Of a stretch of 64,000 nt of DNA, positions 26,407 through 39,600 are shown one piece after another. The notes below the pieces were generated by a model that saw nothing but the letters and a program-made list of their open reading frames with translations, had not been told where the DNA came from and did not search any database. The translations under genes were made by a program, and so were the position numbers. The stretch is taken from positions 62,001 to 126,000 of the forward strand of contig JAZARR010000172.1 in assembly GCA_037389465.1 (NCBI GenBank), written 5' to 3'. The stretch is from Baylisascaris procyonis. Lineage: Eukaryota > Nematoda > Chromadorea > Rhabditida > Ascarididae. Every line of letters starts with the position of its first letter. Position 1 is the first letter of the stretch.

Positions 26407-29400
26407 CTGCAAAATCAACTTTTGTAAGTTGCGGACTTTCCATAGAAGTCCCACATGCAACCACATCATAAACATCAATAAATGTATAAACTCTCTTTTA
26501 AAAGACCATTTCAAGAAATATTCCATGCGAACTTGAAACCTTATTCCGTGTCGCGATTTACGTGATCTCGATTAAATGCGACCCCTGCCGATTACATCCT
26601 GATTCGGTAGATCGCGGCAAGGGAAAGCACAACACCAAAGGGCGGGGTGGTTTTGTTGGGGACTGCCAGTAATAATATCACTGACGACTCAGCAAATGTT
26701 CAGAGTGAATTCCGATAGCTTAAAGGTGCAGAATAAACAGACGACATTCTCACTGAGAAGACTCACAACCATGATATGACCTACAGAACCTTCAGTAAAA
26801 CACTCGTTAATGAACTGTAGCCGGCCAGTAACAGAACAAGATTGATGTGCGAATCTTAGGAGATGGAATTTGGACTGGTCTGAGGACGCAGCCACTGTCT
26901 AGACCCAGATACACTGACAAAAGCTTAGCTAGTCCACCTCGAACGAAGGAATGAAGTGGTTGGACGGGGTTCGTTACAGCTACGCTCGTAGCCTCAGCCA
27001 TGTCCCCACTTCTCCTTATAGCACCAATTCATAAACAGCAATGAATCCTAATAAATTCATAAAGAAAGAACGATGAATGTTAATAAACTCATAAAATGAT
27101 CCCGGTTTATAAAAAGGGGATGATGGATCCCGATAAAATTCACGACTGGATATCAAGCTTTTGTAATCTTCCTTCAACGGTACAGAGGACTTAGGTTTTT
27201 CAAACCTTTTCCTTATTTCTGCATGCGCGTGCATGATGAGTGCCCTCACTCAGCTTTAACTAACCGTGAATTGGATTCATCTATGCCCCTTCCCCTGATA
27301 TCTCGTCTGATATGAAATTCTTACAAGCATGATTTGGTCTAGGGATAGGGGAGCGGCTAGAGAAAGAGCGATAGAAGAGGAATTAAGGTTTTGCTTACTT
27401 TAAATTCCGATACCCTCCCAAATTCCTATAGAAGGCGCACCTATACCAATCCTCTTTCCATTCCAAAGCACAACACTCCATGAACTGTCGTAATGATTTG
27501 GAATATGTGGATCACAAAGCAGACAACATGCCTCAAGCGGATGTGTTGTATCGGTCCCTTCATATAGTTTTGTCAATGAAAACTCAACAACTGCATGAAT
27601 GTTTTCTTCTTCTTTTCCGTAAACACAATTCAATGCAAGTAAATGTACACAAAAGTGGGTACCCCCGCATTAGTGCCACCCTTTTAACAAAATGCATCAG
27701 GTAACTTTGCATTACCCAAACATCTCCTTCCCTCTCCTCTACCTACCCAATACGATGCCACAGATGGTATTGTTATGAAATATAGGTTTACACAGTTACA
27801 AATTCCGATGGGTTCAATCCGCATCGAAGAATGCCCCTCTAAAGCTATTTTCTTTTCAACTGCCTTATCTTCTGGATGATTTATCGACGAAAAACATTGC
27901 GATCAATCTGCACACGAAGATCTTGCTTATCAGATCGAATGTGGGGAAAAACGGACTTTTGATTGCGGGACTTGAGAGGTTCGTTCTTCAGAAAGGGATA
28001 TTATCATAGGTTCTATCTTTGTTTGTGAATATTTTTATGAGCGGTCGGTCCAACAAGCCGATGTCCAAAAACACGGTGTCTTTAGTACACTTCACGAAAT
28101 AGAACATCACTCTGAATGCCGAGTACATCATTTCACTCGTTTATATCTAGAATTAATGAAACGAGACCATTAACTCTATTATCTAATATCAGTATCATCT
28201 AATTATTGCACTATCCCTATTTCAACAATAATTGTGCATTATTGTAATATAATATAAAAGAATATATTAAATTGCTCATTGGAAATTGTTGAACGAACGC
28301 TGTCATATTGTAATCAAATAATTAGACTAGTGAACTTTAGTAAATTTTTTGGAGATTTGATATATCACATAAAACGATTCTTTAATAAGATAAAATCATT
28401 CTTTTGACCAACAAAAGTTTCATCAGATTTCTTTTATCTTATGTAATATTTCCTTTCTTAGATTTAACGATAAATTTTTTTAATTATGGGAAAGCTTTCT
28501 TAACAAAAAAAAGGTACCCATAGATTATATCTAAAATGAAACGAAACTTAAAAAAAAAAAAAAGAGAGAGAGAGATAATTAAAACAATGATTTAAAAAAT
28601 ATTTTATATTATGCTAGACTTATCTGTTAAAAGAAATTTGCACCTAAGATTATTAGCAACTCTAAACTTGAGCAAACTTTTAGGCACACCTAAGAAACGT
28701 TGTTGCCAATGCGAGAAACAGTGTGCATAAGACTAAGTTCTAAGCATCGAAATCAATTCAACACTAGATCTCTATCAAACACGATAATAAACCCCGTATA
28801 TCAATGTAGTTATACAGGATTAATTCAAAAAAAAAAAAAAAGAACCATCTACAAAATGTTTCAATGCAAACCGAGAACCTCGTCACTTCTCAAAAATATT
28901 CTCTTATACGAGTAGACAGCTGCAGCATATTAGCTCTAGTGGGACTGCATCTTTCTCATTTCCTTTCTATCTCAGTAAACATTTGCATTTCGCACTCTCT
29001 CAATTTTGTCGTTTTCTCTGTCATTGCCGATTCCCCCTTCAAAACATAAGTGAACTTATTCGTTATTACTAGTGCCTTAACCGAAATTGCACATCAGATA
29101 AATATTCAAATTTACTTGAATTCAAAAATTAATCAAAACACTTAAATACCCCAATTTCATTGTCAACTCCTCTCTTTATTTATTTGCATATTTAATGAGG
29201 ATTCACCTGACTGTCCATCCGTTCAGCTGGTAGACGCATTTGAATGCCATGCAGGACACGTTATAAGAAAATAGATCTACAAGCAGATGTCTGCCGCTGT
29301 TTGTGTCTGCCTGTCTGCAGATAGCATGTCTGTCTATTGACGGACATTTGTGCTTGTCTGAACATGTCACAACTCTATGAAATTCACTCTTCATCAATAT

Positions 29401-30561
29401 TCGCAATCAATCATTCATTACTTCCTCCAAATCGGTTATTTCCACCGTATTCAAAAGACCGATTAATGCCACTCGATGGCTAACATGAGAAGCGCAACGA
29501 GAATCCTCCACTATTTTATTTCATCTTTTCTCGAGTTGTCGACTACCCTCTTATCTCTCTGTTCTCTTTTTCTCTGCGTACCGCATGACGCACAACGGCA
29601 TATAAACACAAGAGCATATCTACCGAACACATAGATCAACTTTAAAAGCAATTTCAAAATTATTCAAATAATGCAGCACAAATGACGAAATATCCTAAAA
29701 CCACTATGAAACCTATCGGTCGTACGAATCCAATTTCCATCGTTATTAGCCTTCGGGTCGATGCTCGATGAAAGTTTCATTCAATTAAACAATAATACGC
29801 AAGCATTGCTGAGAGTCCCTAAAAGATATTCGATGGTCATTGGAAAGTAATCACAACAGATAGCAATGGGTATCTGCTTTGTACAATTACATGCTTCGAT
29901 TTATCCCCTCAGAATCGAGAGTAGAGCGCATATCTGATATGATCCTTTTTTTTATTCATCCTCACACATCTCTTATCAATGAGACCGAGTGATAACAGAA
30001 TGTGTTTTAGTTTTGGATGGAAAACGCAAAGATGATAGGTAAAAGCTTCTGAAGCAAAATAACCAATTCATCAAAGAACGATCTTTACTTTTGAAGGGCT
30101 TATGATCGCAAACATATTGAATAAGAGCGTATAAGGAGATCATAACTCTTTGATAATGAGAGTGCATCAGTTGTTGCAATATGAAATCACTTAATTCTAT
30201 AGTAATTATAATGTAAAACTGATTAAAAGCGGAAATATGTCATACGTACATAAAGAGACATAAACGTGGGGAATAGAAATTGCTCACACATCAACAAGCA
30301 GAATCTTTTTTTTGTATTGGTCATTTCAGAAATGACCGTTTGCTTTTGATCATAGAAATGACAGCAATGCTGCATTTGAGAAATTTTTATTGAAAATTCT
30401 GAACGATTCGGTTTTTTACGAAAAAAATTCTTAACGATTTTTTAAAAAAAAATTCGCTACTTTCTCATTAAAAATTGTCAATATGTTAATTACGCGAATC
30501 TTTTTTCTAAAGTTTTCATAATCATTAACCTTTCATCAATTCCAATTTTTTGCGTTATTGC

Positions 30562-30690
<129 letters not shown>

Positions 30691-31313
30691 GAGCATAAAA
30701 CAACATGCGTCTTCAACGATTGCATACAAGTGCATAAAATTATTCGTTTGCATTGTTTAAATGAACTGATGAAATTAATGTTAATTGCTCACTGAGGTGA
30801 GATATGCGTCGTCTATTTCCTCTCACTTCAAATGCCAAATTCATTGTTCAATTGTATTTTCATCGATATATTCATCACCATTTACTCTATTGTTATGAAT
30901 ATATATGAAACAAATGCTTTTAACACTAATAGAAAACAAATTCCTACAATAATTCGTTTCTGAAAGCAAAAAATCTCAATCTTTGATGTTGGATCTTTGA
31001 TAATGGAAAGCATTCAGGTGAAACTAAGGTTTTTGTGACATATAAGAGTTATACTTAGTGGAAGAAAGATCATAAAGAAGAAGGAGAGGGGGGAAAGGAG
31101 GAGTGAGATATTAAAAAGTAGCAGTGCCCTGTGTCCACTCCTTACGATTAAAACAGAAATTGAGAGACGACACCAAACTTTCCAGGCCATTTTCGTCTAT
31201 TAAACTGAGGTATGACAGTGTAACAGAAGCTAAGCTGGTGATTCCAAAACTTGATGGTGATTGATCATAGAGTGCCTAAGTAAAGCCAAGAAACTGAGTG
31301 CTTTTTATGAAAT

Positions 31314-31326
31314 CCCCCCCCCCCCC
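31314..31326. repeat. Poly(C) tract of 13 bases
   Basis: Pure C run in AT-rich intergenic sequence. Confidence 0.9.
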
Positions 31327-33881
31327 GAGGCTTGCATAATATCAAAAATCTCCGCGCAATCAAAAGTTCAACACATAGCGATCAAACAATAATCTTCGTT
31401 GACTGAAATATGAAAACGCAAAAAGGGGAACAGATTACACTGAGATAGATTAGGCAGAATTCATAGTTAATACAGAAATGCTAGCACAGTAATGTTAGTT
31501 CGTATAAACGACAGCGGATGTAAATCAAGCCTTATGTATACAATTATTTATGAGCACATACCTCTTCCTCCCCTCCCTCCCCCCCCCTGCACAACTTCAA
31601 TCTCCCCCATCCCTTCACTCTTAAGGAACTCAATGAGATACTGAAATTCAAAAATGATACAGAGATTTATATAGGAAAATCCATGATTTTCAAAAAGTTG
31701 AGGAAATAAAGGATAAGAAAAAAGGCAAAGAAAAACATCTAGAATAGCGACGTTTTATTTCCCTCATTGGTCACAAAAAAGCGCATTTGTTTTCGAGGAA
31801 ACACAAAACTGATTATCGACTTATAGTAGGGAACATTTCAATTGGTCACTAAACAATGGATAAAGTCAGCGAAGAAGCGAACAACAACATTCTATTGTAC
31901 AACTATGAGAGTATATCGCCCGTTGGAGAGCGATAGATCGGCGATCAAGTCGATTCATTCGACGATAACGGATATATGATAATCAACACTTGTTAGAGCA
32001 GTGGCGAATGTTCGAAATTATAGAGTTCTTGGTTGTTTTTATTGGAAAAATGCTAATAAACATAGCTCTCCATAGAAACTTTCCTTCATAGCTCACAAAA
32101 ATGAAAATTTACTTTCATAATTTTCTCTATTACAATGGATTTTTTGAATTTTTGTTATTCTCAAAGTAACAAAAATGATCTCATCGTTGCATACTGAATT
32201 CCTCGTAGATAATGAAAATTCCAGTTCAATTTCCAAATTTCATCCTTTATGACATCACTTATTATACAATTCGCACCATTAACTGTCATTTTAATAGTCT
32301 TAATTTATAGTATTATGAGAACCCATCGTTGAATTTCTAAATGATGAAACCTCTACTCTATAATATAGCGCTCTCCACATTAGTTACAACGAAAATATGG
32401 GAGATTAAATTAGTGGGAAAATGCCCCAAAGGATTTGACACGAGATGTGTTTTTGCAAACTTGCTTATCAGAGTAATTAGCAAGATGAATCGTAATAAAT
32501 AACAAAGGTGCCCAATAAGGTATTCATGTATTTACAGGACGACCGCTCGCATAAATGCCTTACAACGGTTTTTTTAATGCTAGCGATCGCAAAACCCGAC
32601 CGGTGTAAGATGCAGCTGAAGTGAATGCAAAACAAGTGCAAATTGCTAGCTGCATTTATAGTCTCATAAATCTTTGAGAATTCACACTGCAATAAATGGC
32701 CTGAATAGCTTTGGTGATTTATACGTTCAGACAGCAATGCAGACAAACAGACACAAAGACAAACATGCATTCACATTTGTGTATGTAGATAACCTTAAAA
32801 ACCCAATAGAAGTTAATAAAAATTTTCAACTCATTTTAAATGGCCATAACACATACAAATATCGTTAATTTAACAAGCAAATGCGAAACGACATTCCCAT
32901 AGTGTAATTTCAAACTTCGAACCTCTGGGAAACACATACTTCATAGTTAATTACGCAGTAAGAAGGACTCTCTGTTAGAGCAAGGCAGTAAACAAGTAAT
33001 GTGGTATTTGCAAGATAGAAGCTGTAAACACAAGTGAAGCGGATGCACTTTCAAATGCGATCGAATCATAACTACCGAAGTATTCCTTTATTAAGGGAAA
33101 CCATTAAACTGATGATCCCTTGTGGTGTGAAATATGTCACATTTGCCAGAGCATCTTTCATTCTAGAATCTCTAGGTCTCTCCTAGACGATTCGTTTATT
33201 CAATGACCTTTTGTGCTCATATAAATCATCGGAATTTCGCATATAAAATACAGCATCAATTTCCGTTTAACCTTCATGTAATGAAAATATAAATGGCATC
33301 AGAATAAAAAGTTGGTACAATACGAAAATAGCAGAGAAAAATATATGCCAACAATCTTCATTATATCTCCCGTTCTTGAAAACAAAACTTCTGCCTAAGA
33401 ATGACGATAAATAGCACCCCGGAGTCTCTATTAAAGCTCATATGGTATTTTGCAGTCCTTAAGTGTGTTTAAACACATAAATAATAAGAATTGACTGTTT
33501 TCTTAAAGGTAATGTAGATTCCACTGGCTTTGTTGTAATGTGGATTCCTCTTCAAGAGTATGGAAAGAGTGCATCCATGAGGTGGGATACTTCCTCTGCA
33601 TACTCCTTTTTCAGCACCTTTTCTATAATGCTTAGTAGCAAGAAATAACATCGCATCCGACAATTGCCAACTTTGAATATTTTTGTGTTTGTTGGAGTTT
33701 AAGATACCTTCTTGCAAGAATATTTCACCCAGATTTACAGTTGCTTTCTCGTTCAATATTTCCACAGTATTCTATCCTCATAACTTCAAACAATTTGTTT
33801 CTGTGTTGGTTTTGCATTAGATTACTGCTTAATTATATTCTTATCCTTTTTTTACTTCTCTTACTTAGCTCTTTCACTTAC

Positions 33882-34177
33882 ATTCTTTTCTTTTTCCATT
33901 TATTTCCATCTTTTCTTTTATCTTTGATTCTTTGCCGAAGCTCGCTTTGCCAATGATTTTGTGAGTCAAAACATCTTGATTTTGATGCGAAATAGGTCTC
34001 ACTAAATGCACTCATTCCTAAAGAATTATCCAGATTACTATGTTGCACATGACTATGTCTACCTTCATGTGTTCTCTTGGTTCCATAGTTATCATTCACA
34101 TCAAACATGACTGTTATTTCATTCGAGACTTGGGCTTTTATTTTAAAGGAAAGTACATCTACATATAACCAATGCGA
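33882..34177 (-). other. Candidate coding exon, no gene assigned
   Basis: Open for 98 codons on the minus strand, ending at a strong GTAAGT donor. It includes KIKAQVSNEITVMFDVNDN and RQRIKDKRKDGNKWKKKR. The ITVxxDVNDN string resembles a cadherin-repeat end, but one motif is not enough. A possible acceptor lies at 34159-34160. A short in-phase continuation (MIEYCGNIERESNCKSG) follows an AG at 33780. Confidence 0.3.
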
Positions 34178-34340
34178 TTAACGGTGGACATCAGAGCTTG
34201 GTGCATCGCGGCGCGTTTTCCTTTTTTTTTCAGCAGTGAACTTTTTATTTGATGAAAACCTTATAACATAAAAGTTTAAAGTCAAAAAGTTTTGCGTGAG
34301 AATTAAGTGATGGGCACTCGTTCGGCTACCCGACATCGGA

Positions 34341-34440
34341 ATTCGACAACAGAGATATCAAATTTCATAACCGTGACTCTATGATTTGCAAGTTGAAGAA
34401 GTTAGAATATACACAGACAGACACATACATACACAGATTG
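34341..34440 (-). repeat. GTCT-anchored dispersed repeat, copy 3 (inverted)
   Basis: On the minus strand: GTCTGTCTGTGTATATTC, then CTTCTTCAACTTGC, AATCATAGAGTCACGG and TATGAAATTTGATATC. Same order of elements as the other two copies. Confidence 0.45.
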
Positions 34441-36484
34441 ACAGACATAATTTTTGTTTGCAAACACTTTGCAAAATGAGCAAATAGGAACAAATAAACG
34501 AATACGATAGCGTTTCGCACAAGTACAAGAAAAAATTATTTATTGACTAGCCACTGTTATATTGCAAGATTTTGTGAAGTTTTGTTCTAAAATGAAATTG
34601 ACATGATTGAAGTAGGTCATCAGTTAGTAAGCATCAAGCCTCATCAAATGAGCAAGAAGTTGATTGACAACGTACCGATGCGTAACCTAGCAACCAATTA
34701 TACTCTTATTACTTACAACAAACAACGAATGCTCACACTTTTATTTCATTGCCATAGGAAGACGATTGGTGAATCGGTTGATTTTTTCCTCCATTCGAAG
34801 ATTTTACTCTTTCATCAGCACCACCGTTATGTGTGACAACAAAATATGACTATAGGCGATGATTTCTTTTGATATATTTATCAACTATAATAATCAAAAA
34901 GGAGTAATCACCCCACTATTTTCTGTTTGGATTGCTAATATTATATTTATTCTTCATTGCATTTACTACATTTGTTTATCTTATTGTTCCGTAATTTTTT
35001 GAAATTTCAATTCATATTTCAATTTGTATTCATTAAGTACATTTCCTTTGAAATTTTTTAGTCGATACTCTAAGGTGGTCATTTTTTTTTTTTTTTGATC
35101 AGTGGAGCACATTTGATTGCCACATTTGAATTTAGCGTCACAACACTGAGCTATTTTAATTTCCTTTTTTTTTTCATCACACTCCATAAATTTACGAGAT
35201 ATGATTGTAAAGTTTTATAGATTGTAATCGAAGAGGTGAAAAACAGACGCCTTATTTGGCGCATCAAAATTAAGAGGTAAAGGTCGAATGAGTCTAGCCG
35301 GTAGAACAATAAAATTGTCTTACTTTCATACCTAAAAAAGTTTCAAAATGGAGCAATAAAATTGAACGTTTACGAAATTATATTATTTGTTGCTTTATAA
35401 AACTCAAAAACACGATAAAATGCACGATTTTCGCTCAATCATAATTTATTGTCATTGATAGCTGATGATAAAAACAAGGCGCAAATATCATTTTCGACTA
35501 CTAAAATTAGATTTTCTTTGAAAGAAGCTGTCCTTATCGTAAATAAATTAATAATAATTATGCAATTTAGTAAACTGAGATTGCGATTGACAGCAAATTT
35601 ATGCAATTCCACATTCGCAAAACGCATTTTGATAACGTCGATATTGTGCGTATGTATTTATGTGTAACGCTCATATCCCTATTAATCACTTTTAATCCGA
35701 CATTTAGTAATGGATGCTGATCACTTAATTCAATTTTCAAATCGACTTATCAATTGGGAAATTAATGCAAACATTTGAAAGGGATAAAATATTTGCATAT
35801 TTTTGGAGATACGAATAAAAATTTATTGTACTGCTCGTCATATAGGATAATCCTCTGCTCTAAATTTTCTTGCAACAAATCTTTTCCTTTTTAGTGTTTC
35901 AACTAAATCCGAAAATCAGTTTTGTTAGACAGCCGGCTGGATAGAGTTGGATGCGAAGTTTTTCGCGACAATTTGCAAACGATTTAAGAGAACACATTGT
36001 TCTTAACTGTTTTTGGCTATTAGTTCGGCAGAATAACCTGCAAAACATCGTGTCGTATGAGTTTCATTTGCACAATTTTTCATCTATTTTCATCCTCCTC
36101 CTCTTTTATTCTAACAAAAATCACTCATTAAAGATACAGCCAATTTATACGAAAGAAGCTGCGCAATGTTAAGCCATCTATTCACACCACTCAAAAAAAA
36201 AAAAAAAACATGAATCCGAAGCAAAGACCATAAAACGAAATTAATGCGAAATAGTGACATGATGAGAACTGCTTAACAAAAACAGTTCTGAGTGGGAATT
36301 GAGGGTGTGGGATTTACTGAGAGAGAAAACGCTATCGTGAATTGAGAACGCATAATGGCAAAGAATAAGAAACAAAAATGACTTCGATGCACGTTTATTG
36401 CTACATATGAACAACTCGTAAATACAACAGATTTCAGTGCAACGAAAGGGATCAAAATTGTGCACTCCCGACAAAAATTAACCA

Positions 36485-36620
36485 ATGGGTAATTGTGTGG
36501 GTGGTACGACGTCGAGTAACAGCGTCGATAAATATGCGTTAAGTGTACACAAAAAGATCGAGGAGCAAATCGCTAAAGAAGCGAATAATACAAGCCCCGT
36601 TGTGAAATTACTTCTGCTTG
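36485..36620 (+). CDS. G-alpha exon 1: acylation site and N-terminal helix
   Basis: Begins [20 protein letters not shown]. Gly2 fits N-myristoylation and Cys4 palmitoylation. It then runs through [19 protein letters not shown] to the beta-1 strand LLLLG. The donor GTAAAT falls after the first base of a Gly codon. Confidence 0.94.
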
Positions 36621-39600
36621 GTAAATTCCTTTTTTTTCTTGGCTAATTTTGCAGATTTTTGAAAGAGGCTTATTTTCAAAATCAACGTCGTTTTTTGTAT
36701 GTTTGCATGTGTGCGTCTGTCTGTCTGAACTTTTTAATATCCGAAAAACTGCGTCGAAAGTTACGAAATTTTAAGGTCATAATATACCCAACTGCTGTCA
36801 CCGTATCCAACGTTGATTCACTAAACCCGAAATGAGGTATTTAAAGATGCCAAAAATATGCATCTGCATTTTACATTGAGGGAATCGTTTGTTGATTTAC
36901 ATCCATGTACAATTGATTTGCTGATTTCTACGATTGAACCCCAGGAGAACATCGTTCATTGAAGATTTCTATAATTGATGTGGTTTTAGTATAAGCAGAC
37001 ATTGTTCTGTATATATTATTGTAATATTTGGTGAAATTTGCTGGTTATTCGAGCGGAATGCAAAAATGTATTTCGTGCCAGCTCTTATGAAGTTCTTCTT
37101 CGCTTGTTATATTTGATTGTTCAAGCAAAGAATTGGGGACGACTCAATTGAGATCATTTACTTTATGAAAATGATTCAGTGTTACATCTGAACAAGTTAC
37201 TCGATTAACCGAATGCTAATTATGTATGCGAATGATTGGGCTGAGGAGACAAAATACATGCACAGACATACACAGACACACATGCATTTATAGGCATATG
37301 CATGCACATGCACACAAATAAAACACTCACACACACACATATACACAAATACATACACACCCGCACACGCTCACATACACATACACGCATACACGCATGT
37401 AAATACGTGCACATTGATATATACAGACATATATATATACGTACGTACCTATGCACATGCACACATGTTCACATATACACGCATACATACATATGTGCGT
37501 ACATGAACGTATAGAGTATCAGTTATTAGTGGGTAAAATGAAATCACAGCAACGATGGAAGACCTCGATCTTGTACAGGGCAACTTGGGTTTGACTGATT
37601 TAGACTTCTCAGGCAGAAATACTGCTATTGCTGCATCTAATGATGATCGTTTCAGGACCAGGTGAATCAGGCAAAAGTACAGTACTCAAGCAAATGAGGT
37701 ATGTTTAATGTTGAGCATATATAGATGGTTGTTAGAAATAGTTTTATTGAAAATATAAATATTATTGCTTCTTAAGATTTTTCATCTCTGATCTTTAAGA
37801 CAATCAATAAAAATAAATTAAATTCGCATCTTTAATGAATGCATCAGACACCATTGAGTCGCCTTTTCCCATATCACCAATTGTTGAACTTGGGGAAAGT
37901 CTCATTCAAAAGGTTTAAATTTTCATCGATTAACAAATGGTTCTAAAGGTATTTTACTACTCTAGGTATAAGATATGTTAGAATATAAGGATACTAATAT
38001 CAAAATCTGTGCTTGAAAAATGAGATTCAATTTAAAGTTGTATTTTATTGAGTGTTTATTTCAGTAGTGTATGATTATAGTTATCTTATTGTTAAAGTAC
38101 TTAGTAAAACAACCAACTAGAATTAATTACGATCGTATTTATTTGTATTTTAACGCGATTATTATAGAACTATCATCAATAAAGGTAAATTTATGGTCTT
38201 TATAGGATTATACATCTAAACGGGTTTAGTGATCAAGAGTTGCTGAATCGGCGAAGTGCCATTTACAGTAATACAGTTCAGTCGATGTTTCAACTTTTAG
38301 AGGGCATGGATCAACTCGTTATAAAGATGAGTAATCCCGACAGACAGGTAAAATGTGCCTCTTTTCAAATGATCTTTGCCCTTTGCTGTTTTTTGCCCTC
38401 CTTTGCGCGAAAATCTGATAAATAGTAGCAATATTTTGTGCAAATCGAAGGTGCAGTCTATATGAATAATATGAATGCAGCACGGACGATATTTGCATAC
38501 ATGCCAAGGGGCGGAAAAAGGAAACACGCCCAATGCTCCACTGGGCAAACCATGTTCAACCTTTGTGGATGATGGGAACGACTTAGCTGGACTGCGAAAA
38601 AATCTTGAGGAAATTCCCGCATTCACCAGGAGGAGGATGGAGGGGAGGATTTCGGTCGGGAATTCCCGAAGACCAAGGTTCGAGTGACAGCTTTAGTACC
38701 GATCCACTCCGGCTTGTTTTGTTTCTAGATCCTCGATCTGTGCAAGAATCTATCAAGGAGATCGAACATGCATACCGCATGGATGTTGCAGGTGAAGAGT
38801 TGCACGTCACACATAAGGCACAGGTGGTCTGATGTGAAGTGTAAAGGCAATCTTTACGTAAGCAGAGAGCAGAAGGAGAAAATGAACCAATCTTTCTTGT
38901 AGCAATTGCGCACACCTATGCTTAAACTGATTTGCCCTTTTAACTTTCGTTTGTAGAAATCGATAACAGCAAAATTTTTTGTGAACAGAGTCCTCTTCCA
39001 AATGAGGAGCACTAAATCAAATTACAGTACAATTTGGATCCATCGTTCATTAACTGATAAGGTGATAGGGACTGATATAGTCAAAGCTTTCATGTTGTTA
39101 GGTTTGCATTGAGCTCCAAAAATCTGAGTACCAAATTTGACGTCATTGGTGCAAGTTGTTTGGTAGAGCACAGTAGGTAGTCCTATACCTCAATAGCGCA
39201 AATATGAGCATTCACTGCATCTCCCCTAGATCGCCGGCTCCAGAAACGCACTAGAAGGGACCGAATACCCCTTAATACTAGTGTATTAAGGACGTGTGGA
39301 AAATTGCAATGTTATTGCCGAGGGAATACCAATGGGTTTTTGCGTCACAATGCTAGATGCACGACCAGTCTTCCGTTCTGTCTTCTATGATCTCGTCCGT
39401 GTTTTCCCCAGCAATCATGGGAGATTCAGAAACATGGAATCTGGCATGCATGATCTTTGGCATAAAAAAATCTCGTGTACATACAGTGAGCCGTTTTAAA
39501 GGATCAAATGAGAATCTGTGTCAGTTGACAATTCAAAATTATCTTCTGCAGTCTCCAAAAAATGAAGAATGCGAAATTTGGCAGCTTAAACCTCAGCCTG

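Noticed and set aside
37220..37514. Open frames rich in His/Thr or Cys/Val on the two strands
   Set aside because: They come from a CA-rich low-complexity region in an intron.
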